64,000 nt of DNA, from NCBI GenBank assembly GCA_023954475.1, contig JAMLHW010000006.1, positions 124,001 through 188,000 of the forward strand. The letters run 5' to 3'. A program made the position numbers and the translations under genes. Under the pieces are notes generated by a model. The model ran no database searches. It saw nothing but the letters and a program-made list of their open reading frames with translations, and was not told the DNA's origin. This document shows, piece by piece, positions 9,400 to 19,328 of the stretch (the first letter of the stretch is position 1; each line of letters begins with the position of its first letter). Source of the DNA: Anaerolineae bacterium (GTDB taxonomy: Bacteria > Chloroflexota > Anaerolineae > Promineifilales > Promineifilaceae).

Positions 9400-9483
9400 G
9401 TTTGTCGAAAAGACAAGCGTTTCGGAACCGGGAATCGGCCGAAACAGATTGTATGAGTTTAGTTTAGAAGGAGAAAGAGCAGA

Positions 9484-9903
9484 GTGCCTACGATTAACCA
9501 ACTGGTACGCAAAGGGCGGACGGCGAAACGCAAGAAGAGTACCGCGCCTGCATTGCAATACTCATTCAACACATTTAAGCAACGTCGTACGATGCAGCCA
9601 AAAGGCTCACCGCAGAAACGCGGCGTGTGTACAAAAGTACACACAATGACACCGAAGAAACCCAATTCGGCCTTGCGTAAGGTTGCACGTGTCCGTTTGT
9701 CAAACGGTATTGAAGTGACGGCTTATATTGGTGGTGAAGGACATACCTTGCAGGACCACTCAGTGGTATTAGTGCGTGGTGGTCGCGTGAAAGACTTGCC
9801 TGGCGTTCGTTACCATATCGTACGCGGCACTTTGGATGCGACCGGCGTCGACAAACGCAGTCAAGGTCGTTCAAAATACGGCGCGAAACGCAGTAAAGGT
9901 TAG
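9484..9903 (+). CDS. rpsL: 30S ribosomal protein S12
   Basis: 139 aa from a GTG start ([11 protein letters not shown] read as Met) preceded by an AGGAG site. S12 sits at the decoding centre. The conserved loops [11 protein letters not shown] and [13 protein letters not shown], which contain the lysines altered in streptomycin-resistant mutants of other bacteria, have the sensitive-type residues. The extra segment of about 15 residues after PAL is the one known from Firmicutes-type S12, not a new domain. First gene of the str block. Confidence 0.97.
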   Translation: MPTINQLVRKGRTAKRKKSTAPALQYSFNTFKQRRTMQPKGSPQKRGVCTKVHTMTPKKPNSALRKVARVRLSNGIEVTAYIGGEGHTLQDHSVVLVRGGRVKDLPGVRYHIVRGTLDATGVDKRSQGRSKYGAKRSKG

Positions 9904-9925
9904 TTGCTAACCGGAGTGAATTATC

Positions 9926-10396
9926 ATGCCTAGAAGATACCGCCCCGAAAAACGAGTCGTCGTGCCTGACGAGAAATATCAGAGTACAAACGTCTCCATG
10001 TTTATCAACCGCCTGATGTATGGTGGCAAGAAAAGTGTAGCGACACGTGTGCTTTACGAGTCGTTTGAGATTATGGAAAAGCGTTCCGGTCATCCGGCGC
10101 TCGAGATTTTTGAGCAGGCTTTGAAGAATACACAACCTGCAGTGGAAGTCCGTCCTCGGCGGGTTGGTGGTGCGACATATCAAGTTCCGCTGGAAGTTGA
10201 TGCCCGCCGGCAACTCACATTGGCTATGCGTTGGCTGTTGACTGCTTCGCGCAATCGCAGCGGGCGTTCAATGGCTGAAAAACTGGCTGCGGAATTTATT
10301 GACGCAGCCAATGAGCAGGGTGCAGCGGTAAAGAAGCGCGACGATACCCATCGTATGGCTGAATCGAACCGTGCATTTGCTCACTTCCGCTTCTAA
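9926..10396 (+). CDS. rpsG: 30S ribosomal protein S7
   Basis: 156 aa, the standard length, starting MPRRYRPEKR and containing the conserved RRVGGATYQVP and HRMAESNRAFAH elements. S7 nucleates assembly of the 30S head and contacts E-site tRNA. It lies 22 bases after rpsL and 43 before fusA, the classic str order. Confidence 0.97.
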   Translation: MPRRYRPEKRVVVPDEKYQSTNVSMFINRLMYGGKKSVATRVLYESFEIMEKRSGHPALEIFEQALKNTQPAVEVRPRRVGGATYQVPLEVDARRQLTLAMRWLLTASRNRSGRSMAEKLAAEFIDAANEQGAAVKKRDDTHRMAESNRAFAHFRF

Positions 10397-10439
10397 ATTA
10401 GCCCAGACCTGGCTAGTAGCGGTTTAATGGTATAAACAA

Positions 10440-12518
10440 ATGAGTCGGTTTTCGCTAGATAAAATTCGCAACATAGGCATTATCGCGCATATTGATGCCG
10501 GTAAGACGACGACGACTGAACGTATCTTGTATTACACAGGTCGTATTCATCGTATTGGTGAAGTCCATGAAGGCACCGCAACGATGGATCACATGATACA
10601 AGAACAGGAACGTGGAATTACCATTACGTCGGCGGCGACGACGATCTATTGGCGCGATAATCAGATCAATATTATCGACACGCCAGGGCACATCGATTTT
10701 ACAGCCGAAGTGCAGCGCAGCCTACGTGTTCTCGACGGCGGTGTGGTTGTGTTTGACGCTGTTGCAGGCGTTGAACCGCAATCAGAGACGGTTTGGCGAC
10801 AAGCGGACGAATACAAAGTGCCGCGCATCTGTTTTGTCAACAAAATGGATCGTACTGGTGCAAACTTCGAGCGCACGATTGGCATGATTGTCGACCGGTT
10901 GAATGGAAATCCGGTTCCTATCCAGTTGCCCATTGGCTCTGAAGCCGATTTCATCGGCTCGGTTGATTTGTTCACGATGCAAGCGCACACGTGGAAAGTT
11001 GACGATTTGGGTGCTGCTGCAGCCATTGGTCCAATTCCTGCTAATTTGGTTGAAGAGGCTGAATTAGCCCGTGAAGTGATGGTTGAAAAGATCGTCGAAA
11101 CGGATGAGGAATTGACGGACCGCTATCTGAATGGTGAAAATATCGAGGTTGCTGAGCTGCGGAGCGCATTGCGCAAGGCCACTATTTCGGGTGCAATTAC
11201 GCCAGTTATGTGTGGTACGGCGCTTAGAAACAAGGGTGTTCAGCCTGTTTTGGATGCCATCGTTTATTATTTGCCGTCTCCAATAGAAGTCCCACCGATT
11301 GAAGGTATTCACCCAGATACAAATGAACCGGAATTTCGGCCGCCGTCTGATGAGGCGCCGTTTGCAGCATTGGTTTTTAAGATTGTGACAGATCCGTATG
11401 TGGGTAAACTGGCCTATTTCCGTGTCTACTCAGGCAAAATTGAGGCTGGTGGTTCGGCAATTAACGCAGGTAATAAGCGGAAAGAGCGTTTCGGCCGAAT
11501 TGTGCGCATGAATGCCGATAGTCGTGAAGACCTTGATGCAGTTTATGCCGGTGATATTGCAGCCGTTTTGGGCCTGAAGAACACGTTTACCGGTGACACA
11601 TTATGTAATCGTAATTATCCGATTCTGCTGGAATCTATCGATTTTCCGGAGCCGGTTATCTCATTGGCAATTGAGCCAAAGACTAATCTCGATCAAGACA
11701 AAATGGGTATTGCACTGCGTGCGCTGGCAGAAGAAGACCCTACTTTCCAGGTCCGCTTCGATGACCAGACGGGTCAAACAGTCCTGTACGGAATGGGCGA
11801 GTTGCATTTGGACGTGTTGGTCGACCGCATGTTGCGTGAGTTCAAGGTTGCTGCCAATGTCGGTAAGCCACGTGTTGCCTATCGCGAAACTATCACGCGC
11901 GAAGTCGATCGGGTTGATATGACTTTCAAGCGTCAGACCGGTGGTAGTGGCCAATTTGCCCGTGTAATTCTCAAAGTGGAGCCTGGCGAAACAGGATCAG
12001 GCTTTGAGTTCGTCGATGCGATTCGCGGTGGTTCCATTCCAAAGGAATTCATCCCACCGGTTGAAAAGGGTGTGATTGAAGCGCTGTCAAGCGGTGTAAA
12101 AGCCGGGTACCCTGTTGTAGATGTTAAAGTCACACTGGTCGACGGCTCTTTTCACGAAGTCGATTCTTCGGAAATGGCTTTCAAAGTTGCTGGTTCCATG
12201 GCAATGAAAGAGGGTCTGGAAAGAGGTCGGTCTATCATTTTGGAACCGCTGATGGAAGTCGAAGCGGTCGTTCCTGAAGAGTATGTCGGAGATGTTATTG
12301 GCAATCTTTCGGCCAGTCGGGGTCTCATTGAAGGTATGGAAATGCGATTGGAAGGCATTCAGTCCGTTCGCGCTATGGTACCTCTAGCTGAAATGTTCGG
12401 CTATGCGACTAGATTGCGCTCAATGACCCAAGGACGTGGTACGTTTACGATGGAATTCGATCACTATGCGCCGGTTTCAGAAAATATCGCTGCAGATATT
12501 GTTCGCGGCATTGCGTAA
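10440..12518 (+). CDS. fusA: Translation elongation factor G
   Basis: 692 aa. GTPase motifs [21 protein letters not shown] and NKMDRTGA are followed by EF-G domains II-V, ending in the domain V region ([19 protein letters not shown]). The protein catalyses ribosome translocation and, with RRF, recycling. Length and domain order are normal. It is followed by a 112-base gap and tuf. Confidence 0.97.
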   Translation: MSRFSLDKIRNIGIIAHIDAGKTTTTERILYYTGRIHRIGEVHEGTATMDHMIQEQERGITITSAATTIYWRDNQINIIDTPGHIDFTAEVQRSLRVLDGGVVVFDAVAGVEPQSETVWRQADEYKVPRICFVNKMDRTGANFERTIGMIVDRLNGNPVPIQLPIGSEADFIGSVDLFTMQAHTWKVDDLGAAAAIGPIPANLVEEAELAREVMVEKIVETDEELTDRYLNGENIEVAELRSALRKATISGAITPVMCGTALRNKGVQPVLDAIVYYLPSPIEVPPIEGIHPDTNEPEFRPPSDEAPFAALVFKIVTDPYVGKLAYFRVYSGKIEAGGSAINAGNKRKERFGRIVRMNADSREDLDAVYAGDIAAVLGLKNTFTGDTLCNRNYPILLESIDFPEPVISLAIEPKTNLDQDKMGIALRALAEEDPTFQVRFDDQTGQTVLYGMGELHLDVLVDRMLREFKVAANVGKPRVAYRETITREVDRVDMTFKRQTGGSGQFARVILKVEPGETGSGFEFVDAIRGGSIPKEFIPPVEKGVIEALSSGVKAGYPVVDVKVTLVDGSFHEVDSSEMAFKVAGSMAMKEGLERGRSIILEPLMEVEAVVPEEYVGDVIGNLSASRGLIEGMEMRLEGIQSVRAMVPLAEMFGYATRLRSMTQGRGTFTMEFDHYAPVSENIAADIVRGIA

Positions 12519-12630
12519 GGTTTGATCGACGGAGTGCATTTGTTATCAGTAACTATTTGGCGTGTTCGACAGCGCCTTGTTTTTGACACGATTAGACAAG
12601 AGTTCAGCAATCAATAGAGGGTATTGAAAC

Positions 12631-13833
12631 ATGGCAAAAGAGAAATTCATACGCGAAAAGCCCCATGTAAACATCGGCACGATTGGGCATGTCGACCACG
12701 GCAAAACCACCTTGACAGCCGCAATCACGAAAGCACTGTCACTGAAAGGCTTTGCAGACTTTTCGGCATTCGACCAAATCGACAACGCGCCGGAAGAAAA
12801 AGCACGCGGCATCACAATCGCGATTTCGCACGTTGAATACGAGACCGAAAACCGGCATTACGCCCACGTCGACTGCCCGGGACACCGTGACTACATCAAA
12901 AACATGATCACCGGTGCTGCGCAGATGGACGGAGCGATCCTGGTTGTATCAGCACCGGACGGGCCAATGCCGCAGACACGCGAGCACGTGCTGCTGGCGC
13001 GGCAGGTCGAAGTGCCGTCGATGGTCGTGTTCCTGAACAAAGTGGACATGATGGACGACGAAGAACTGTTGGAACTGGTCGAGCTGGAACTGCGTGAGCT
13101 GCTGGACAGCTACGAATTCCCAGGAGACGAGACACCGATTGTTCGCGGCAGCGCACTGCAAGCGCTGGAGTGCGAGAGCAACGACACCAGCGACGAAGCG
13201 TACGCACCGATCTACGAGCTGATGCGGGTGGTGGACGAATACATACCGCAGCCGGAGCGTGAGATAGACAAGCCGTTCCTGATGCCGGTAGAAGATGTGT
13301 TTACGATACAGGGTCGTGGCACAGTGGTGACGGGACGCGTCGAGCGCGGGACATTGCTGCCGGGCAAAGAAGTGGAAATCGTGGGATTGCGCGACGACAT
13401 CCGCAAGGTAGTGGTGACATCGATGGAGATGTTCCACAAAGTGCTGGACAAAGTCGAAGCAGGCGACAATGCGGGATTGCTGCTGCGCGGCATCAAGCGC
13501 GACGAAATCGAGCGTGGGCAAGTTATGGCTGCGCCGAAAAGCATCACACCGCACACGACCTTTGAAGGTGAAGTGTACGTGCTGCGCAAGGATGAAGGTG
13601 GACGGCACAAGCCATTCTTCCCTGGCTATCGGCCACAGTTCTACATCCGCACGCTGGACGTGACGGGTGAGATCACACTGCCGGAAGGGGTGGAGATGGT
13701 GATGCCGGGCGACAACGTAAACATGAAAGTGGAGTTGATCACACCGGTAGCGCTGGAAGAAGGTGGACGATTCGCCATCCGTGAAGGTGGACTGACGGTC
13801 GGTGCTGGTGTTATCACCAAGATTTTGAAATAG
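12631..13833 (+). CDS. tuf: Translation elongation factor Tu
   Basis: 400 aa with [25 protein letters not shown] and [11 protein letters not shown]-binding motifs and the C-terminal domains that hold aminoacyl-tRNA. Codon use changes abruptly from the neighbours: Leu is mostly CTG and Ile/Gly mostly ATC/GGC, while adjacent genes use TTG and mixed codons. No TCGGCCGA copy occurs from 11499 to 14201. High expression or gene conversion with another tuf copy could explain this. A hairpin follows the stop. Confidence 0.97.
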   Translation: MAKEKFIREKPHVNIGTIGHVDHGKTTLTAAITKALSLKGFADFSAFDQIDNAPEEKARGITIAISHVEYETENRHYAHVDCPGHRDYIKNMITGAAQMDGAILVVSAPDGPMPQTREHVLLARQVEVPSMVVFLNKVDMMDDEELLELVELELRELLDSYEFPGDETPIVRGSALQALECESNDTSDEAYAPIYELMRVVDEYIPQPEREIDKPFLMPVEDVFTIQGRGTVVTGRVERGTLLPGKEVEIVGLRDDIRKVVVTSMEMFHKVLDKVEAGDNAGLLLRGIKRDEIERGQVMAAPKSITPHTTFEGEVYVLRKDEGGRHKPFFPGYRPQFYIRTLDVTGEITLPEGVEMVMPGDNVNMKVELITPVALEEGGRFAIREGGLTVGAGVITKILK

Positions 13834-13841
13834 TTTACAGC

Positions 13842-13877
13842 ATGAGGGGTAATGGTTTATTGTCCAGTACCCCTCAT
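13842..13877 (+). terminator. Hairpin between tuf and rpsJ
   Basis: Arms 13842-13851 and 13868-13877 form a 10-base stem, extended by 3 pairs after one mismatch. It is followed by TATTGAGG, which contains the rpsJ ribosome site. It may be a partial terminator or processing site between the str and S10 blocks; there is no clear T tract. Confidence 0.5.
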
Positions 13878-13891
13878 TATTGAGGCTTAAC

Positions 13892-14197
13892 ATGGCTCAG
13901 AGAATTCGAATCCGCTTAAAGGCTTACGATCATCGTGTATTGGATCAATCGGTACGGCGTATTGTTGGTACGGCTGAGCGCACAGGCGCTCAGGTTTTGG
14001 GGCCGATTCCGCTACCGACCCGCAGAGAGCGCTTCACCGTGCGCCGTAGTTCGTTTATCGATAAGGATTCGCACGAACATTTCGAGATTCGGACGCACAA
14101 ACGTCTGATCGACGTTGTGAATCCCGATGCTAAGACAATTGACACGCTGATGCGCCTGAATTTGCCGGCGGGTGTCGATATTGAGATTCGTCTCTAG
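13892..14197 (+). CDS. rpsJ: 30S ribosomal protein S10
   Basis: 101 aa from the ATG at 13892 ([14 protein letters not shown]) with GAGG upstream. S10 is in the 30S head and is also the NusE partner of NusB in transcription antitermination. It opens the S10-type operon. The next 112 bases before rplC have no gene; they hold one TCGGCCGA (14202) and an 8-base inverted repeat (14214-14221 with 14238-14245). Confidence 0.96.
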   Translation: MAQRIRIRLKAYDHRVLDQSVRRIVGTAERTGAQVLGPIPLPTRRERFTVRRSSFIDKDSHEHFEIRTHKRLIDVVNPDAKTIDTLMRLNLPAGVDIEIRL

Positions 14198-14309
14198 TTT
14201 TTCGGCCGAATCTACGTTTGCCCAATTCCGTAAGCGAGCAAACGTGTCATTGAATTGAATGGGATGATGCGACCCAGATAGGGTGATTGGCAGTCCCTGG
14301 AGGTATGTG

Positions 14310-14978
14310 ATGAAAAGTATACTGGGCATCAAAGTAGGGATGACCCAACTATTCGGTGAGAATGGTGCAGCGATACCTGTCACCATAATTCAAGCGGGAC
14401 CATGCTACGTGACTCAGGTTAAAACAGTCGAGTCCGATGGGTACAATGCTGTACAAGTTGGTTTCCATGAAACGAAACCAATGCGGGTCAATAAACCGCA
14501 ACGTGGACATTTGGGTCAACTCAAACCAAATAAAAAACATCCAACACGTAAACAAGGCGCTGATATCCCGCCAGTACGTTATTTTCGCGAATTTCGCACA
14601 CGCACTGCCGAAGAGTATTCAGTCGGACAACAACTCACCGTCGAACAATTTGTACCCGGAGACAAAGTAGATGTAACCGGCAAAACAAAGGGGCGTGGTT
14701 TTGCCGGTGTCGTGAAACGTTACGGCTTTGGCGGTGGCCCAAAAACACACGGTCAATCTGATCGTTGGCGTGCCCCTGGTTCAATCGGAGCAACATCTGG
14801 CAACGCACGCGTATTTAAAGGCAAACGAATGCCTGGACGATATGGTGGTGATCGTCACACAGTTCAAAATCTTGAAGTTGTTCGTATTGATAGCGAAAAG
14901 AATTTGATTGCAGTGAAAGGTGCCGTTCCCGGTGTGAAAGGTGGCCTTGTAATTGTGCGCGACGCAGTCAAGGGTTAG
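14310..14978 (+). CDS. rplC: 50S ribosomal protein L3
   Basis: 222 aa from the ATG at 14310 (MKSILGIKVGMTQLF) with a GGAGG site. Conserved features include TKGRGFAGVVKRYGF and the long loop reaching the peptidyl transferase centre (GSIGATSGNARVFKGKRMPG). L3 is an early 50S assembly protein. It ends 13 bases before rplD. Confidence 0.96.
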   Translation: MKSILGIKVGMTQLFGENGAAIPVTIIQAGPCYVTQVKTVESDGYNAVQVGFHETKPMRVNKPQRGHLGQLKPNKKHPTRKQGADIPPVRYFREFRTRTAEEYSVGQQLTVEQFVPGDKVDVTGKTKGRGFAGVVKRYGFGGGPKTHGQSDRWRAPGSIGATSGNARVFKGKRMPGRYGGDRHTVQNLEVVRIDSEKNLIAVKGAVPGVKGGLVIVRDAVKG

Positions 14979-14991
14979 GGAGAAAGCGCAA

Positions 14992-15624
14992 ATGGAAGTC
15001 CCAATTCATAACACGGCAGGTGAACAAGTTGGCGAAATAGAATTGCCGGCCTTCATCTTTGAGGCAAATATCAATCGCGGATTGATGCATCAAGCATTGG
15101 TGCGTCAACTGGCGAACGCGCGACAGGGCACTCACAAAGCCAAAAGTCGCGGCGAAGTTAACTATTCGACAGCCAAGATATATCGTCAAAAGGGTACTGG
15201 AAATGCACGGCACGGCAGCCGTCGCGCCCCTATCTTCGTAGGTGGCGGTGTGGCACACGGGCCGAAGCCGCGTGACTATAGTAAACGGATGCCACGCAAA
15301 ATGCATCGTGCTGCCTTGCGGTCGGCTTTGTCGGCCAAAGCACAGAATGCAGATATCGTCGTGTTGGATCAAATTGAATTGGATGCGCCTAAGACAAAAA
15401 CAATGGCAGCTATTCAATCAACTTTGGTCGGCAACGATAGCGCCTTATTGTTGTTGGCAAATCACAATCAAAATGTGGAATTGTCTGCACGCAATTTAAC
15501 ATCAGTGAAAACGCTAGGTGCCACTTACCTCAATATACGCGATTTGCTTGGCTATCGTAAGTTGATAGTACCGATGGATGCGCTGGAACTACTCAGTGAT
15601 TACCTAGGCGAGGAGAAAGCATAA
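14992..15624 (+). CDS. rplD: 50S ribosomal protein L4
   Basis: 210 aa from the ATG at 14992 (MEVPIHNTAGEQVGE) with GGGAGAAAG upstream. The exit-tunnel loop (KIYRQKGTGNARHGSRRAP) is present; changes in this loop give macrolide resistance in other bacteria. L4 also autoregulates S10 operons in some species. Its stop overlaps the rplW start (TAATG). Confidence 0.96.
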   Translation: MEVPIHNTAGEQVGEIELPAFIFEANINRGLMHQALVRQLANARQGTHKAKSRGEVNYSTAKIYRQKGTGNARHGSRRAPIFVGGGVAHGPKPRDYSKRMPRKMHRAALRSALSAKAQNADIVVLDQIELDAPKTKTMAAIQSTLVGNDSALLLLANHNQNVELSARNLTSVKTLGATYLNIRDLLGYRKLIVPMDALELLSDYLGEEKA

Positions 15625-15911
15625 TGCACTGGCGAGAAGTATTACGTCGTCCGGTGATAACCGAAAAAAGTAACCGTCAGTCTGATATCGGCCAATATAC
15701 GTTTATCGTTGACGAACGTGCCAACAAGATGCAGATTGCAGAAGCGGTTGAACTGGCCTGGCCTAAAGTTAGAGTGGGTAAGGTGCGCGTTATCAACATG
15801 CCGGCAAAGCGGTCACGTCGTTTTCGTGCCGTCACAGTACGTAAAGTTGGATTCAAAAAAGCAATTGTTACTCTGAAAAGTGGTTCGATTGACTTGTTTG
15901 AAGGGGTATAA
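15624..15911 (+). CDS. rplW: 50S ribosomal protein L23
   Basis: 95 aa (MHWREVLRRPVITEKS). L23 surrounds the tunnel exit and is the docking site for signal recognition particle and trigger factor. The start overlaps the rplD stop by one base, indicating translational coupling. Confidence 0.95.
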   Translation: MHWREVLRRPVITEKSNRQSDIGQYTFIVDERANKMQIAEAVELAWPKVRVGKVRVINMPAKRSRRFRAVTVRKVGFKKAIVTLKSGSIDLFEGV

Positions 15912-15967
15912 CCGACCCTGAGTGAAGGGTGCAGTGTTATGTGGCGCTGCCAACTTCGGAGGATGAA

Positions 15968-16807
15968 ATGGCTGTAAAAGTTTATAAACCGACTTCCCCA
16001 GGCCGCCGTGATATGAGTGGTTATTCCTTTGAGGAAATTACGCGCACGCAGCCTGAGCGGTCTCTCGTTCGTGGCATGCGTAAACATGGTGGTCGCAATG
16101 CGCGCGGGAAGGTTACTGTTCGCCATCGTGGTGGTGGTCACAAACGACGCTATCGTGAAATCGATTTTAAGCGTGACAAGTTTGGCATTCCTGCCCGAGT
16201 CGCTTCGATTGAGTATGATCCGAACCGCACGGCACGGATCGCGTTACTGGTATATGCTGACGGCGAGAAGCGCTACATTCTTGCGCCGCTTGGCCTCAAA
16301 GTCGGTGATAGTGTGATGAGCGGTAAGGATTCCGAAATTCGTTCCGGTAATGCGATGCAGTTGAAGGACATTCCGCTCGGTACGCAAGTGCATAATATTG
16401 AACTTGAGCCGGGTAAAGGTGGGCAGATGGTGCGTTCGGCCGGTACATCAGCTCAGGTGCTGGCGCGTGATCATGCACAATATACGACTTTGCGTCTGCC
16501 TTCTGGTGAAGAGCGGTATGTGCGTCATGAGTGTATGGCAACTATCGGGCAGGTTGGTAACCAGGAGCACGGCAATATTAAGCTCGGTAAAGCGGGTCGC
16601 AAGCGTCATCGTGGTATTCGGCCGACAGTGCGCGGCTCTGCTATGAGTCCTAGAGACCATCCACACGGGGGTGGTGAAGGGCGGTCGCCGGTTGGCATGG
16701 CCGCACCGAAAACACCTTGGGGTAAGCCTGCACTGGGTAAGCGTACACGTCGTAATAAAACGACTGACAAGTATATCTTTCGTCGTCGTTCCAAGAAGCG
16801 CCGTTAG
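15968..16807 (+). CDS. rplB: 50S ribosomal protein L2
   Basis: 279 aa from the ATG at 15968 ([14 protein letters not shown]) with CGGAGG upstream; the longer in-frame extension is spurious. The conserved C-terminal segment [20 protein letters not shown] contains the histidine important for subunit association and peptidyl transferase function. Normal length and position. Confidence 0.97.
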   Translation: MAVKVYKPTSPGRRDMSGYSFEEITRTQPERSLVRGMRKHGGRNARGKVTVRHRGGGHKRRYREIDFKRDKFGIPARVASIEYDPNRTARIALLVYADGEKRYILAPLGLKVGDSVMSGKDSEIRSGNAMQLKDIPLGTQVHNIELEPGKGGQMVRSAGTSAQVLARDHAQYTTLRLPSGEERYVRHECMATIGQVGNQEHGNIKLGKAGRKRHRGIRPTVRGSAMSPRDHPHGGGEGRSPVGMAAPKTPWGKPALGKRTRRNKTTDKYIFRRRSKKRR

Positions 16808-16832
16808 AAGATAAAAGGGTTGTGGTAACAGT

Positions 16833-17114
16833 ATGTCACGTTCGTTAAAGAAAGGGCCTTATATTAGCCCGAAACTGTTGAAGAAAGTTGATAACCTAAA
16901 CTCGACGAATAGTCGGCAGGTGATTCGTACCTGGTCACGGGCGAGTACCATCTTTCCCCAAATGGTGGGACACACCATTGCTGTCCATGACGGTCGTCGC
17001 CATGTGCCGATCTATATCACTGAAACAATGGTCGGCCACAAACTGGGCGAGTTTGCTCCAACTCGTACTTATCGCGGTCATATCGCCAAGTCTGAGCGGA
17101 GAAGGGGTCGTTAA
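16833..17114 (+). CDS. rpsS: 30S ribosomal protein S19
   Basis: 93 aa ([16 protein letters not shown]) with the conserved [23 protein letters not shown] segment split across its centre. S19 pairs with S13 in the 30S head near the A site. Only two bases separate its stop from the rplV ATG. Confidence 0.96.
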   Translation: MSRSLKKGPYISPKLLKKVDNLNSTNSRQVIRTWSRASTIFPQMVGHTIAVHDGRRHVPIYITETMVGHKLGEFAPTRTYRGHIAKSERRRGR

Positions 17115-17116
17115 TC

Positions 17117-17494
17117 ATGGTTGAGGCATTTGAAGTCAGAGCAATCGCTCGTCATCTCTCCATCTCGCCGCAGAAAGCTCGCCTTGTGGTTGATGTTGTA
17201 CGTGGAAAAGACGCACAAGAGGCGTTGGATATTCTGCGCTATATGCCAAACAAGGCTGCTGAACCAGTATTCAAGTTGATTCAGTCAGCTGTCGCCAATG
17301 CCGAGCAGAATTACGGACTTGACGCAGAAGAACTGTATGTGCACCGGATTTATGCAGATGATGGACCACGGCATCGGATACGCCCGTATGGTGGTCGCTT
17401 TGGTGGCCGTGGCCGTTTTAAGCCGATGATGCGTCGTTCTTCGCACATTACCGTTGTGTTGGCGGAACGTGATCCGGTTGATTTTGATGAGTAA
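17117..17494 (+). CDS. rplV: 50S ribosomal protein L22
   Basis: 125 aa. Conserved SPQKARLVVDVVRGK and the C-terminal tunnel-lining hairpin (RIRPYGGRFGGRGRFKPM) are visible. L22 lines the nascent peptide tunnel opposite L4. Standard length for a short-type L22. Confidence 0.96.
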   Translation: MVEAFEVRAIARHLSISPQKARLVVDVVRGKDAQEALDILRYMPNKAAEPVFKLIQSAVANAEQNYGLDAEELYVHRIYADDGPRHRIRPYGGRFGGRGRFKPMMRRSSHITVVLAERDPVDFDE

Positions 17495-17506
17495 GGAGAT
17501 ACGACG

Positions 17507-18172
17507 TTGGGACGAAAAGTACATCCTGTAGGCTTTCGCCTGAAGGCGATTCGAGACTGGAATACACGTTGGTATGCTGAACGCGATCGTTATCGCGTCC
17601 TCCTCAATGAGGATCGGCAAATACGTGAACACATCACAGAGAATTTGGGACATGCGAGCATTTCGCTTATTGAAATAGAGCGCTTTCCAAATCAGGTGCA
17701 GGTCATGATTCATTCGGCAAAGCCGGGAGTTGTGATCGGCCGAAAAGGTGAAACTGTCAAGAAGCTGCGTGCTAATCTGCGCAACTTGACCGGCAAATCT
17801 GTAAAGGTTGATATTGCCGAAATTGCACAGCCTGACCTTGATGCCAAGCTTGTAGCTGAAAATATTGCCGGGCAACTGCAGCGGCGTATATCGCACGGTC
17901 GCGCGGTTAACAGGGCCATCATGCAAACAATGCGCTCCGGAGCCGAAGGAGTTCGAATCGAGGTCAGTGGCCGTTTGTCGGGTGCCGATATGGCCCGTCA
18001 AGAAAAGCAAAGTGACGGGCGGGTTCCGCGCAACACGATTCGGGCAGACATCGATTTCGGTTTCGCTGAAGCGCTCACAACATTTGGCAAAATCGGTGTT
18101 AAGGTTTGGATTTATAAAGGCGAGATTTTGCCGAAGAAGATGGAGACCACTGACGTCTATATCAGTGAGTAA
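17507..18172 (+). CDS. rpsC: 30S ribosomal protein S3
   Basis: 221 aa from a TTG start at 17507 (read MGRKVHPVGFRLK) preceded by AAGGAG at 9 bases. The KH domain motif VIGRKGETVKKLR is present; one TCGGCCGA copy encodes its Ile-Gly-Arg. S3 helps form the mRNA entry site. The use of TTG recurs in rpsD and probably rpoA. Confidence 0.96.
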   Translation: MGRKVHPVGFRLKAIRDWNTRWYAERDRYRVLLNEDRQIREHITENLGHASISLIEIERFPNQVQVMIHSAKPGVVIGRKGETVKKLRANLRNLTGKSVKVDIAEIAQPDLDAKLVAENIAGQLQRRISHGRAVNRAIMQTMRSGAEGVRIEVSGRLSGADMARQEKQSDGRVPRNTIRADIDFGFAEALTTFGKIGVKVWIYKGEILPKKMETTDVYISE

Positions 18173-18208
18173 GGCGCATATTGATTTGCGCGTAACGGAG
18201 ACAATGCA

Positions 18209-18622
18209 ATGTTGATGCCAAAGCGAGTGAAATATCGCAAGCAATTTCGCGGACGCATGCGTGGTAACGCGAAGGGCGGAACAACGCTTCTGAACGGCGA
18301 GTTTGGTCTACAAGCGGTTGAACCCGGTTGGATTACCAGCCGCCAGATTGAAGCAATGCGTGTGGCCATTGTGCGTCACATGCGTCGGCGCGGACAATAT
18401 TGGATTCGCATCTTTCCCGATAAACCTGTTACAGCCAAACCGGCTGAAACACGGATGGGTAAAGGTAAGGGTTCAGTTGATTATTGGGTGGCAGTTGTAA
18501 AACCGGGACGAATCATGTTTGAAATCGCCGGTGTGCCGGAAGACGTGGCTCGTACGGCTTTGCTGCGCGCAAGTTATAAATTGCCGATTCGCGTGCAGGT
18601 CGTCTCGCGTGAAGACTCATAA
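18209..18622 (+). CDS. rplP: 50S ribosomal protein L16
   Basis: 137 aa ([15 protein letters not shown]). Conserved [20 protein letters not shown] and the [14 protein letters not shown] loop near the A site are present. L16 organises the peptidyl transferase and elongation-factor binding region. The arginine hydroxylated in some bacteria lies in the conserved loop. Confidence 0.96.
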   Translation: MLMPKRVKYRKQFRGRMRGNAKGGTTLLNGEFGLQAVEPGWITSRQIEAMRVAIVRHMRRRGQYWIRIFPDKPVTAKPAETRMGKGKGSVDYWVAVVKPGRIMFEIAGVPEDVARTALLRASYKLPIRVQVVSREDS

Positions 18623-18634
18623 GGAGTATGCAAG

Positions 18635-19021
18635 ATGGCTAACATAGTGGAATTGCGCGACTTCAGCAGTGAAGTTTTGATCGAGAAATTGGAAGATGCG
18701 CGGGCGGAGATGTTTAATCTGCGTTTTCAGAACGCTGCCGCTCGACTCTCGGATACAAACCGTATTCGTATTGTAAGACGCGAGATTGCCCAGATGGAAA
18801 CGTTGTTGCATCAGCGTCAACTGGCAATTGATCTGGCTGCAAAACAGCCAGATACTGAGTCTTTGATTGCCGGGAAAGCTTGGACAGCAGTTGCAAACTT
18901 CAATTATGAAGATAGCGCCTGGCTTGTTAAGTTTAGCGATGAGAGTGGCAGTGAATTGGCTGTTACGCATGTGAATTTGAACAAGAAACGGCCGAAGACC
19001 AGACGTGAGCGTCGCGCTTAG
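18635..19021 (+). CDS. rpmC: 50S ribosomal protein L29 with an unusual C-terminal extension
   Basis: 128 aa, almost twice the usual 60-75. Residues 1-70 are a normal L29 (ELRDFSSEVLIEKLED..., NRIRIVRREIAQMETLL). Residues 71-128 form an added segment with a predicted beta-rich part (AWTAVANFNYEDSAWLVKF) and a basic tail (KKRPKTRRERRA). The frame is clean and uses the next rpsQ spacing normally, so the extension is not a sequencing artefact joining two genes. L29 lies beside L23 at the tunnel exit, so the tail could touch targeting factors or rRNA. Confidence 0.93.
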   Translation: MANIVELRDFSSEVLIEKLEDARAEMFNLRFQNAAARLSDTNRIRIVRREIAQMETLLHQRQLAIDLAAKQPDTESLIAGKAWTAVANFNYEDSAWLVKFSDESGSELAVTHVNLNKKRPKTRRERRA

Positions 19022-19067
19022 TTGGTTGATGCTTATCAAAATGGTCTAGGCTGGGATAGGTGCAGCG

Positions 19068-19319
19068 ATGAGAGAACAACGTAAACATTTAGTTGGTACA
19101 GTTACAAGTGACAAAATGGATAAGACTGTTGTTGTCACTGTGGAACGCGCCCGGCGTCATCCTGTTTATGGCAAGGTTGTGCGTACCGTGAAGAAATATA
19201 AAGCGCATGACGAACGAAACGAGTGTCGTATGGGTGATCGTGTCGAAATAATTGAGTCGCAACCGATCAGTCGCCATAAGCGCTGGTCTGTGGTTTCGAT
19301 TTTGGCCCGCGCCAAATAG
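19068..19319 (+). CDS. rpsQ: 30S ribosomal protein S17
   Basis: 83 aa (MREQRKHLVGTVTSDKMDKT). The OB-fold signature and GDRVEIIESQPISRHKRW are conserved. S17 binds 16S rRNA early in 30S assembly. It begins 46 bases after rpmC and ends 9 before rplN. Confidence 0.96.
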   Translation: MREQRKHLVGTVTSDKMDKTVVVTVERARRHPVYGKVVRTVKKYKAHDERNECRMGDRVEIIESQPISRHKRWSVVSILARAK

Positions 19320-19328
19320 GAGAGCATC

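Noticed and set aside
9550-9605. Extra segment of about 15 residues in S12
   Set aside because: The same insertion exists in Firmicutes-type S12 proteins, so it is a known variant.
12949-13893. Long minus-strand frame of 314 codons opposite tuf
   Set aside because: Biased third positions in tuf open the opposite frame; the His/Gln-rich translation has no domain.
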